Origin: Schistosoma haematobium
Lineage: Eukaryota > Platyhelminthes > Trematoda > Strigeidida > Schistosomatidae
Direction: 5' to 3'
Length of the DNA: 64,000 nt
Assembly (NCBI RefSeq): GCF_000699445.3
Contig: NC_067195.1
Span: forward strand, 66,832,591-66,896,590
Both the position numbers and the translations under genes were made by a program. Below the pieces are notes generated by a model, which saw only the letters and a list, made by a program, of their open reading frames with translations, was not told where the DNA came from and did not search any database. This document shows positions 12,711 to 23,011 of this stretch, piece after piece. Position 1 is the stretch's first letter, and every line of letters starts with the position of its first letter.

Positions 12711-13785
12711 GGGACTGAAGGGATGTCACCGACACCAGAACTCGCATTTGGTTTAAAGTTTTTAATGGCGGCAGCATCACTGATGAACATGGTTTTTCAG
12801 ATGCAGATCTGAAAGCGAGGATCAGTAAAGCAAAAGCAGCATATCTACAACTGAAGAACATCTGGAACTCGAAACAATTGTCAACCAACACCAAGGTCAG
12901 AGTTTTCAATACAAATGCCAAAACATTCTACTGTATGGGGCGGAATCCTGGAGAACAAAGAAAGCCATCATCCAGAAAATAAAGGTGTTTATTAGCAGTT
13001 GTCTACGCAAAATACTTCGGATCTGTTGGCCGGACACTATTAGCAGCAACCTACTGTGGGAGAGAACAAACCAGATCCCAGCGGAGGAAGAAATCAGGAA
13101 GAAGCGCTGGAAGTGGATAGGACACACATTGAGGAAAGCACCGAACTGCGTCACAAGACAAGCCCTCACATGGAATCCTCAAGGCAAAAGGAAAAGAGGA
13201 AGACCAAAGAACACATTTCTCCAGGAAATGGAGATACATATGAGAAAAATGAACAAGAACTGGATGGAACTAGAAAAGAGGGCTCAGGACAGAGTGGGTT
13301 GGGGAATTCTGGTCGGTAGCCTATGCTCCATTGGGAGTAACAGACGTAAGTAAAAGTAATGACTAAGTACGTATACTCCTAATGTCGAAGTCCATGGTAC
13401 TAAGAAAATTTTTGCTGATGCACTTGGCGTTGATTTCTGGAGCATGAGATGTATTCTCATTGTGGGAAAACCGTTCACTTAATAGTTCACACATGTCGGT
13501 TTGGTCATAACATGTCACTCCATCGTGCAGTAAGGAGTGAATGTTGTGATCTGCGTTCTTTCTTATGCGTTTCGTGAGGAGACGACTTAAGGTTTGGGCT
13601 TTATATGCAACAGTGAGCGCAGTATGTTCCTCTGCCTGTTTATGTTTGTTGTGTTGAATTTGTACTTCGTCAAGTTCAGAGTATATCTGATGCAGGGCAG
13701 TAAAGTCTTTTGATATATAGTACGTCCTTTTCAGTTTTCGCAGCTTAGACCTAGTCTATTGGTTTATATAGGGAGTAATTGTGCT
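12711..13785 (-). pseudogene. CR1-like LINE fragment in the palindrome centre, interrupted by an RTE-like insertion
   Basis: Bases 12711-12771 and about 13370-13785 together reproduce the segment at 19651-20130 of the CR1-like LINE ORF2, in the same minus orientation and with few differences (for example ctaatgtcgaagtccatgg and cttagacctagtctattgg). The 12772-13369 block is absent from the 19-kb copy and is an inserted RTE-like 3' fragment. The LINE piece covers the linker before the reverse-transcriptase domain and is not functional. Confidence 0.8.
12772..13369 (+). mobile_element. 5'-truncated RTE-like LINE fragment (C-terminus of ORF2)
   Basis: The fragment begins in the region just after the reverse-transcriptase core (a [24 protein letters not shown] motif) and shifts frame around 12930-12985. 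It then keeps an open C-terminal frame (12985-13353) containing [42 protein letters not shown] and KRKRGRPK, ending in a stop. These are the C-terminal motifs of schistosome RTE-clade (SR2-like) elements. Related copies lie at 39005-40665 and 62990-64000. It is dead: no endonuclease and no RT core. Confidence 0.85.
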
Positions 13786-13987
13786 TTCAGAGCACAATGG
13801 ATCAGAATGTGTCTTCCGCTTGATGGTGGGAAGGTTGGAATCACCATATAAAATTTTTTAAGTGAAGTCAAGCGAGGCAGCCTTATCAAATGACTCAATT
13901 ATAATGGTGTCGATTGAACTATGAGTATTAGGAGCTCGATAAACTTATCCGATTAGTATTTTGCATTCATGACTGTGTATAGTAAGC
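13786..13987. other. Palindrome spacer, remaining part
   Basis: Sequence between the end of the recognisable LINE match and the right arm. It may be more LINE sequence, but it does not match the 20.1-kb copy beyond the gggagtaattgt block, so it is left unassigned. Confidence 0.4.
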
Positions 13988-15057
13988 CATATAATAATAA
14001 TAATATATTTCTGCATGTGCAGGTACACACCGTTTTTACAGGCATGGTCTATAAATTACAACATTTGTCGGTTCACAAAATGTTTCCCAACTTATTAAGT
14101 TTATAGTTGTTATAAAGTAGACTCGTAGAGCGCTTGCTGTAAACTATGACATTGAGGGGACGCGTACGTCAAGTTTGTTCCAAATGTCAGAAGCTTCATA
14201 GCTGTGCTCTCAGAGCAAGATTCTGGAGAAGAAAAAAAGAGAAACAGAAGAGCAGCAAGGCACTTGGATATGAACGCCAAACGTTGCTTAACATTGTGTG
14301 GTAGAACGGACAGAGGTATAATAAATTAGAATAAGTTCATATTATGTCTTGTTAGAGTGAAGTGAAGTCAGAGGCCCCATATTAGAGAATGTACTAATAA
14401 AGAACAATGAGTTGTGATGTTTAACAAGTTGGAGTAAGGTCACATGAAGGAAGGGAAGTCAAGGTTGGTACAAGGGAAGCGGTTTATTAGGAGGGTGTGT
14501 ATATAGAGGGTGAAGTGTTAAGAATACTAATGACTATATATTTTGTTATCTAATTTTTTCCCTTTTTTTGTCTATCCGATGCCAGCTACACAATCCTGGT
14601 GTAAAAGTCCGAGTTAGCATGTTATAGGTAGTCTTAGTAGAATAGCTAATCCAGCATAATATTGGAAACATGAGTCTGAGTGGTGAGCGTAGGAAGACAA
14701 TCTATATCACAGATTGATCGACTTATTCTCAATCATGAGGAGCCTGATACATACAAAATGTTCTGTCCCCACAAAAACGGGTGGATTGAAGTTATCGCCC
14801 TCACCATCAATGCTTGCTGGTCAGTAACTCCACCCTCCCTCCTTTTGTGATGTTAGGCTCATTTAGGCTTATTTTTGTATATACGTCATTCCTCACACAA
14901 TTCTCTGTTTCACAACCTGTTGGAAAACACTATTTCTATAAGTACCACTTTACAAGTTTATCAGGCAGTTACAAGTTATGGACTGTGGGTAAGGCATCGA
15001 AGCAGTGCTTTAATTGACTATAGTATAAAGTATAGTTTGCCAATCAGAGTATAAGCG
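13988..15057 (+). repeat. Right arm of the 3.4-kb palindrome
   Basis: Reverse complement of the left arm. It runs from the CTGCATGTGCAGGTACA region near 13988 outward to GAGTATAAGCG at 15057. The inner ~400 bp differs by many substitutions and small indels from the left arm (14040-14130 versus 12580-12660, for example), while the outer part (about 14400-15057) looks identical. Sequence beyond 15057 no longer matches the left flank. Confidence 0.9.
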
Positions 15058-15480
15058 TTAAGAAGGGTATATTGTAGGATAGTTGTTTATTTAAGCAGGC
15101 GGAAAAAGTATAGAAGTATATGAGTTGTGGATAAGGGAACGTGTAGAGAAATAATATTAATTGCTAGTCAATATAGTGTACAGAAGAGTAAACGGTTAAT
15201 ACAGGATAAACAGGAAGGAACCCACAGTAACTTGGTGCTGATGTTATTTTCTGTTGTCCTAACCAGTTGGTTGGTAACAGGCTTCATAGATACAAGACCA
15301 CTGGTAGTAGGCAGCCGATTGTGCGGTCCTCTTGACTTTTTAGGGTGGTAGTGAGTGTTCCTTATCGAACGAGTTTAGTTTAACATTAATGATAGGTCCA
15401 GTGAGTTGCCTGTCTACTTCAAGTGAAGAAATAGGGTGGAGAACGTAATTAATACAACTGCAAAGTAGGAAAAATAAGGC
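15058..15480. other. Spacer between palindrome and LINE stack
   Basis: Unassigned sequence; part may be the 3' untranslated region of the LINE fragment that ends near 15507. The open frame at 15127-15351 has no recognisable family. Confidence 0.4.
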
Positions 15481-15506
15481 AAACTGAACTTGAAGTCTAT
15501 TTTGGT

Positions 15507-16094
15507 CTAGACATGGAGAGAGCCTATGATGTCTGAGTGGGGCGCAGATGTGTTCGTACGTGCAAGATCAGTGCAAGTGAGGGCGTGATCAAGCAGTTTT
15601 ACAAACGTATGTAATTCATCTGCCATGTGAGTTTCGGAGGGAAGACTGTTCCATATTATTGCATACTTGGTGAGGAAGAAGTTTTCCCGAGTTTTTGATC
15701 TGTATTTCTCAACTTTGACCGAAGATACTTTGTTTCGAAGTCCGTATTCATGTGAATCTCGGGCAAGAATTATCTTAAGTGTTGAATAAGTAAGGTTTTT
15801 GAGTAGTTTGAAGTAGAGAATCAAATTAAACCTAAGCCTTCTCTCCCAAACGGGTGCTATTCCTAAGATTTGGCATCGGGAACTGTAGTCAATGACCGAG
15901 TCAGTCTTAAGTACTTTGTGGGTGAAGTCTCGTTGTATTCCTTCCAGCTTTAGTATATCAGATAAGCGTAGGTTGGAAAATAAGAACGAGCAGTATTCAA
16001 CGATAGGTCTTACACAAACTTTGTAATAATAATTTTTATATTCTGAAAAATAATAATAATTACAGAATTCACGCCAGTTTACAGGCATGATCAA
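15507..16094 (-). pseudogene. CR1-like LINE ORF2, C-terminal fragment (fragment A)
   Basis: The open frame encodes the region after the reverse-transcriptase core of a CR1-like ORF2. KVCVRPIVEYCSFLFSN, SRCQILGIAPVWERRLRFNL and NSLPSE are typical of the thumb and C-terminal part, ending with SDIIGSLHV and a stop. It is about 40% identical by eye to the same region of fragment B (16527-17609), so it belongs to a different copy or subfamily. It could be the displaced tail of LINE C (18990-25416), interrupted by LINE B. It is non-functional on its own. Confidence 0.8.
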
Positions 16095-16526
16095 TTTGAT
16101 ATAAATAGTAACGTTAGACGTGCAGAAGAAACATGTGATAAAAGAAAGTTTTAAGTATACTAGTTCAGTAGTTGTTTAAGTAGTAAATATATTACAGCGA
16201 TCCAATGCATCAGCCGGGAATTTTTAATATTTCTTAAATGGACAGCCTGTTGATTTATGAACGGTGTAATTAAGGTCAATTCGTGTGCCAGATCGAAATA
16301 ATGATAATTATCTACAACTAGAGAAATTAAAACGAAAACGCAGAGCACGGAACAACAAAAAAGTAATTACCAAAATATATCAATCCGGTCTACCTAAATG
16401 CGTGTGTTATGTGACACAGTGATATACTGGTTATGTTAATTAAATTAGTTAAAATTGCTAGGGGCGGTGTTAACATATTGACAGCAAGTGGGTGGTTTTA
16501 CTAAGGGAATTCACTAATAAAGATGG

Positions 16527-18990
16527 CTAAACATTTAAGGTTCCTAAAATATCACTTGTGGAATGAGATACACTTAAAGGCGCTAGACCATTCAATGCAT
16601 TTTCAGAGGAGCAGTATGCATCGATGCAGCGAACAAATAATGGGAGTGATTTTATCGTGCGGATAGATTGTGGTAGGTTATTCCAGAGTCTAGAAAATTT
16701 ACAGGTGAAGTAATTCATATAAAGAGATGATTTAGAATAAGTTTGTTTCACTAGTGCCAAGGAATTACGGATGTAATAATGGGAGGTTTCTGCATATTGA
16801 ATCGCATGATCGGATGTAAACGATAGTTTATGAAGTAGTTTGAAGAAAAAGATAAGATTTAGTTTGAGTCTCCTCCTCCATAAAGGGTCTAGCCCAAGTT
16901 TATTGCATCTAGAATTATAAGTTAAGGTACAATCAGCTCCAAGAATACGAAGTGTAAATCGTCTCTGTACTGATTCCAGCCTTAATTTATCCTTTATGAG
17001 CGCACTGCTAAGAATAAACGTGCAGTATTCCAGGAGAGGTCGAGCACAAACTTTGCACATTAGAATACGTGACTCAGTGTTACAAAGGTTTCGAGTTATG
17101 TAACCTATTAGACGTTGAGACTTAGAGGTCTGTTTCAATATCTGTTCTGTAAACGACAAGTCTTGGGAGTATCTAAGTCCTAAGTCTACTACTGTATGTA
17201 ACCTAGATAACACTTCTCCATTTATGATAATGTCTAGGTTGAGTGATGTATCGCCGAAGCATATCCATCCACATTTAACCGTATTAAGCTCCAGTTGCCA
17301 TTTTAAGCACCACTGTGCTACCTTGTTAAGCTCCATGCTGATGCAATTTTGCATATTTTTCAGCTCATGTGGAGAAAATGAATATACTACTTTAAGATCA
17401 TCTGCGTATAGAAGGGGCTTACGGACACAAAAACTTTCACAAATATCATTGATAAACACTAAAAAGGGCAAAGGGCCTAAGACAATACCTTGTATTACAC
17501 CACTTCTAACAGGGGCAGCGTTAGACAATGAAGAGTTAATTTTAACTATTTGGTATCGATTGCTGATAAAAGAAATCAAGCCAAGCAAGCAAAGGATTTC
17601 GAACCCCATAAGATGCGAGCTTACCTATAAGAAGTTGGTTGCTAACCATGCCAAAGGCTTTAGAAATGTCCAGATATAGTACTAAGACTAGATATCCTTG
17701 GCTACGTAGAGAATAGACTAAATTAAAGTCAAAATGACATGTCGTACAAGAACGATTTTTAAGAAATCCATGTTGAGTATCATTGATAAATTTTCCAGCA
17801 AGTAAAAAGTTGGAAAGTTCATCACTTATAATTTTTTCCATAATCCTAGAAATAACTGGAGTAATATTTATTGGCCGGTAATTGTTCATGTCAGTCTTAT
17901 CTCCAGATTTGTAACGTGGTATGATGTACGCGGTTTTCCAACAGTAAGGGTAAGAACCGGTTTCCATAGAGAGAGTAAACAGCTTTAGAAGAAGAAGTGG
18001 AATATCTGGACCACCATATTTGTAGAGAAATGATGAAATCCCGTCTACTCCGTGACCTTTCGAAAGCTTAAGGGTATTTATAGCCTTATTAATTTTCATG
18101 CATGTGAAGGAGATAGGTTTTATTGAGTTGCTAGTCACGCACATAACTCTTGAAGCATAGCCACTTATGTTTTCTACACCATCCGCGAATATACTACTGA
18201 AAAGGTCGGCCATGGTTTTAGAGTCGTATATAAAAGTGCTATTATGCTGGATGCACGGTATATCAACATTTCGAGTCGCTTTAGTGCGTTTATTGAAAAG
18301 AAGAGTTAAGTTTTGTACTTTCGATTTAGTATTAAGGGCTAACAGCTCCTCATTAATGGCTTTTAACCTGTGTTCCTCTTTAATTTGATTAAAAATTGTT
18401 ATTTGTGCAACTGCTGTGAAGTCGTCTGACTTAAAATAACAGTTCTGTAGGCGTTTTAATTTATTACGATATTTAGCTGGTATATGTATTTCGTAAGGTT
18501 TACTAAACCTGTACGTTTTAAGAGGTACACTGGAATCTAAACAATAGTTAATGATCAGATAGAATTCGTCGATAGCATCCATGAGACTATTACATGAAAA
18601 AAAGTTGTCCCAGTCTGAAAGTTTATTCAATGAATGCAGGAGATCCCAGTCAGCATGCTTATAGTCTCTATATTGACAGGTTTTTTGAATGGGTGGGTTA
18701 TAAGAGAGATAGATAGGGAGAGCGCAAACTACTATCTTATGGTCACTGCTTTCAAATTCATCATATACTTTTACAGATAGTGGGATAACATCTCTACTAA
18801 ATATTAGATCGAGTATACTATCGCCTCTAGTTGGGTTAAGAACCCACTGTGACCAGCACTGCATGTTAATGGTTGCCGATAACTCATCATTACATGACTG
18901 ACAACTACCGGTACTCCAGTTGATCCCAGGATAATTGAAATCCCCAGTGATAACCTTAGCATTAAAGTTTAGAGAGGATACATGTATGAA
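16527..18990 (-). pseudogene. CR1-like LINE ORF2 (copy B): endonuclease end plus reverse transcriptase, frameshifted
   Basis: Read right to left, the element starts inside the endonuclease domain (KVITGDFNYPGINW near 18960-18900, then an SSDHKIVVC block). It then carries the linker and the reverse-transcriptase core: RPINITPVISRIMEK, TQHGFLKNRSCTTC, LYLDISKAFGMVS, VLGPLPFLVFINDI and LLYADDLKVVYS. It finishes with a long C-terminal region ending SDILGTLNV. The frame breaks once where the two open parts overlap (17542-17609); otherwise it is nearly intact. The 5' part (ORF1 and the first half of the endonuclease) is missing, as expected from 5' truncation during target-primed reverse transcription. 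Confidence 0.88.
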
Positions 18991-20560
18991 TGCATTGATA
19001 ATAACATCATAATAACGTCATCGGCATAGAGGTAGGTCTTACCTGTGTTAAAACACTTGCATATATTGTTGATGTAGATTATAAAGAGCAATGAACCCAA
19101 GACACTACGCTGCAGAACACCACTGGTTATTGGTCGAGGTGTAGATGTATTAGAGTTAATCTTGGTTATTTGATATCTATTCGTAAGAAAAGACTTGATC
19201 CATTGCAAAAGGGGATTTATAATTCCAACTGACTTAAGTCTGTTGATTAGAAGATTATGAGGTACTTTATCAAAGGCTTTCTTAATATCGAAGTATAGTA
19301 TAATAACTAGTTTCTTCTGGTCACGTATACGAGTAACCTCGTTAAAGAAGTCTGTCAGGCATGTACTGCACGACCTTGTTCTAATGAAGCCGTGTTGTGA
19401 CGGGTCTATTAGATCTTCCTTGAGTAGGTTATCAGATAGTTGGTTTTCTATCACTTTTTCCATTATGCGTGATATGACCGGAGTGATATTTATAGGTCTG
19501 TAGTTTTCAACCAGGTTTCTCGGTCTGGATTTGTGTTTGAGAAGAACATACGTTACCTTCTGGGTTTCCGGATATGTACCTGTCTCTAAAGATAATGTGT
19601 ATATTTTGAGTAGTAGTGTCTGTATGTCCGGTCCTGACATTTTATAAACGATTGAAGGGATGTCATCGGCACCAGAACTCGAATTTGGCTTAAGGGTTTT
19701 AATGGCGGTATGTATATTCCTAATGTCGAAGTCCATGGTACTAAGATAGTTTTTGCCGGTGCACTTTATGTCGATGTCTGGAGCATCAGATGTATTCCCA
19801 TTGTGAGAAAACCATTCACTTAATAGTTCACACATGTCGGTTTGGTCATAACATGTCACTCCATCGTGCAGTAAGGAGTGAATGTTGTGGTCTGTGTTCT
19901 TTCTTATGCGTTTCGTGAGGAGACGACATAGGGCTTGGGCTTTATATGCAGCAGCGAGCGCAGTACGTTCCTCTACCTGTTTATGCTTGTTGTGTTGACT
20001 TTGTACTCCGTCAAGTACAGAGTATATTTGGTGCAGGGCACTGAAGTCTTTTGATATATAGTACGTCCTTTTCAGTTTTCGCAGCTTAGACCTAGTCTAT
20101 TGGTTTATATAGGGAGTAATTGTTTTAAAACCAATTTTAGAGGGTATAGTAGTGTCTAGTGCAGATTTGGTGGTGATATTGAATATTTCTAATGTTTCTA
20201 ATCAGGAAGTTTGCTGAGGACATAGTCGCTATAGATTTCCGCTCCAAATTTTTTTGATACATAAACAAGACGACCACTACCCTTCCTGGTAACTCGATCA
20301 CAGCAGAAGAGCTTATAGGTGTCTATTTGTAGATATGAGTCCGTGTTATCGGAGGACAGCCAACTTTCCGTTATCAAAACACGTGAGAGGTTGTTTAAAA
20401 GTAATGGGGTGCATAGGTGAGTCATCCTACATTGTACAGATCGAGCGTTGATTAACATGAGTGTCAGGTACGGTGACTGTTTGTCTAGTAGAAGGGTATG
20501 ATATAAACCCAGTAAATCATCTGTTTTGCCATGAGAAAAGGAAGAATTGTAAGTGTTCAC
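18991..20560 (-). pseudogene. CR1-like LINE ORF2 (copy C), cut off just after the YADD motif
   Basis: Right to left: the start of an apurinic-type endonuclease (LINARSV near 20450, ITESWL near 20370), a linker, then RT motifs RPINITPVISRIMEK, SQHGFIRTRSCSTC, LYFDIKKAFDKVPHN and YLYADDVIMM. The reading is lost immediately after YADD at about 19000, where the endonuclease of copy B begins. The endonuclease part (20198-20560) and the RT part (18969-19859) are separated by stops, and much of the endonuclease is missing. At the protein level it is clearly a different subfamily from copy B. Confidence 0.85.
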
Positions 20561-20642
20561 TCTATATTAAAGAACCTTGAGTCTATTACCAATAAGGTTA
20601 ATGCGAGAAAGGCAGTCGGAATTTGGGTTAGTGAAATAAGTG

Positions 20643-21050
20643 TGTAAAGTGATTCACATTTATCACGAGAACACGACTGGTTTAATAAAAACAATTATTA
20701 TTATAACCAACTGTACCAGTGTTTGTTTTAATGTGCTTTGTTTGACTGTGCTAATGACAGCTATATTGTGCTTCCATTCTTATTCTCACACTTTGATTGT
20801 GACTTCGCGCGAATTCGGTTACGTTCTGTAACCAAGCTTGTATTCTGGCACGATCTCGGTATCCTTTCGATGCCACGAGATCGCCAGCGAATATATCTTG
20901 ATTTGGTCCATTAATTGCATTCTGATATTTGGCTTCTCGGGGACTTTATGGATTTATTTGGTTACGTTCAACCTTCGCCTTCTGATTTACTTGGAACGTG
21001 TTTCTTGGTAGCGGTGTTCATAGTTAATCCCGACTCGACACCACGCTACA
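20643..21050 (+). repeat. 5' LTR of a Ty3/gypsy-type element
   Basis: The ~408-bp repeat matches 22700-23011 almost base for base apart from a 96-bp internal segment missing from the 3' copy. It begins near TGTAAAGTGATTC (TGTAGTGATTC in the 3' copy) and ends CACGCTACA, giving TG...CA ends. A primer-binding-site-like stretch (TGGTGACCC, 21053 on) follows two bases after the LTR. Confidence 0.9.
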
Positions 21051-22699
21051 ATTGGTGACCCAAGTTCTGGAACACGCCTCAACCTCTGGTCAAATCTTCC
21101 AAAGAAGCCAATTCGGTGAGTCTATGATTTATCTATCCACGTCTGTCGTACATTTTCATATTTTTCAATATATAATATACGCGACATGACGGATAACGAT
21201 AAGAATGGTATTAATATAATAGACTCACATGTATGTGTACCGAATCCTTGTTACTTTTCATTCGCGTGACGATGAATTCCACGCTTTATTCAAGAAATTT
21301 TCCCCTATTAACTATTCTCCTGCGGAATGCATTCGCATGCGCATTAACGTCTACCTCCCAGCATCAAATGGTTAAGTTGAACGGTTTCATTGCCAACTTA
21401 AAAGGGCTCTGCGAGCACACGAGAACGACAACTGGTACGAAACCTTATCGCTCGTCCTCTTGGGTATTCGAACGAGCTTGAAGGCAGATATACAATGTTC
21501 CGCCGCTGAACTGGTATACGGCACGACATTGCGTCTGCCCGGAGAATTCTTCACACCACGGAGCAGACCTAATTTCGGTAAATCAGACTACGTCCATCGA
21601 CTGTCTGCATTTATGCGAACGCTGTCTCCGGTGTCAACTCGAATACAACATCGACAGGTCGCTCTCCCTCGAGAGTTATCTACCTGTTCACATGTTTTCA
21701 TACGAGTAGATTCGGTACACAAACCTTTGCAACAGCCTTACGAAGGCCCTTTTCACGTGATCGCTCGTCACGAAAAGACCTTCAAGGTTGATCGACATGG
21801 CCGCGTCGAGATCGTTAGTGTTGATCGTCTCAAACCAGCACACGTCAATGACAGTGCCCTATCTGGTAACCTGAGATTCAATGCTAGACCTATCAAACCT
21901 AGCGGGATCCTTAAATCTTCTTCAGGTCCCACGCTAGATAGATATGAGACCTCATTCTCACGTCCCGGTCAACATTTGCGTCATCTGCACCGTCTACGGA
22001 CGAGACGACAGTCTCACGTCCAGATCAGCAGACCACGCCGCCTCTGACCTCGGATGAGATTGCAGGCTCACGAGATACGAACGAGACTACCGTCTCACGT
22101 TCCGGTCGCCGAGTACGGTTGCCCGTACGCTTCCGCGACTAGTCGCACAGTCAACAACCGATACGGTGTAGGGTTATTCCTATACTACACGCATGCTACA
22201 CTCTTCTCTTTTTTGCTTTTCTTTTTGTTTCCTGAACCCACGCCTTCGACCATCTCCGTTTGGTTCCGTCGACTTCAGTCAACTTTGGCGAAAGCTGGCC
22301 TGATCACCCACGCTCTTGTCAACGTACTCAGTCGATATATTGGTTTCGAATACTTGGCATACGCTTGGTCTCGAACTTGGTCGTTATGGTAGCTTCTGGT
22401 TCATCGGCTCAACTCGGTTTCGTCCTGCGTCTGCAGCGTTTCTGGTCCGGACCCCTACGAACGCATCTTCAGATTCTGGATACAAACCACTCTGGTGTGG
22501 CATGCCTACTCAAGCAACAAATACAGCACATCGCTCCTGGTACCGTTCTCCGAAAACGACCTTCGTTGGCAACTCGACGATCAACGATCGCTTTCCTGTT
22601 CGCCAATTCTTCCGTCCTACAATCGCTCGTCGGCCGGTCAGTCCCACGATTTAAACCGCTATTTATCGAAAGTGTAAACCCTTTCTAGCGGGGGGCTCC
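21051..22699 (+). pseudogene. Internally deleted Ty3/gypsy element: gag start joined to integrase end
   Basis: After the primer-binding site an ATG near 21187 opens a short gag-like frame (MTDNDKNGINIIDSHM). By about 21360 this gives way to integrase sequence. From there the reading, shifting frame near 21470, contains LGIRTSLKADIQCSAAELVY and GTTLRLPGEFF, then EGPFHV, RHEKTFKVD and VDRLKPAH. These are the C-terminal motifs of gypsy integrases. Most of gag, protease, reverse transcriptase, RNase H and the integrase catalytic core are missing. A long untranslated tail with many stops follows, then a purine-rich stretch (gcggggggc, about 22688) just before the 3' LTR. The element cannot move by itself. 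Confidence 0.85.
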
Positions 22700-23011
22700 T
22701 GTAGTGATTCACATTTATCACGAGAACACGACTGGTTTAATAAAAACAATTATTATTATAACCAACTGTACCAGTGTTTGTTTTAATGTGCTTTGTTTGA
22801 CTGTGCTAATGACAGCTATATTGTGCTTCCATTCTTATTCTCACACTTTGATTGTGACTTCGCGCGAATTCGGTTACGTTCTGTAACCAAGCTTGTATTC
22901 TGGCACGATCTCGGTATCCTTTCGATGTCACGAGATCGCCTTCTGATTTACTTGGAACGTGTTTCTTGGTAGCGGTGTTCATAGTTAATCCCGACTCGAC
23001 ACCACGCTACA
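22700..23011 (+). repeat. 3' LTR, with a 96-bp internal deletion
   Basis: Begins TGTAGTGATTCAC and ends CACGCTACA, matching the 5' LTR. It lacks the part between the two cgcc tetranucleotides of the 5' copy (agatcgcc ... cttcgcc). This is the signature of a deletion between short direct repeats. Few other differences are visible. Confidence 0.9.

Noticed and set aside
13988..15057. Palindrome arms as inverted LTRs of a Penelope-like element
   Set aside because: No Penelope-type reverse transcriptase or GIY-YIG endonuclease was seen between the arms, and the spacer is explained by CR1-like and RTE-like fragments.
17224..17679. 151-codon plus-strand frame
   Set aside because: It is antisense to the reverse transcriptase of LINE copy B and contains its mirror sequence only.
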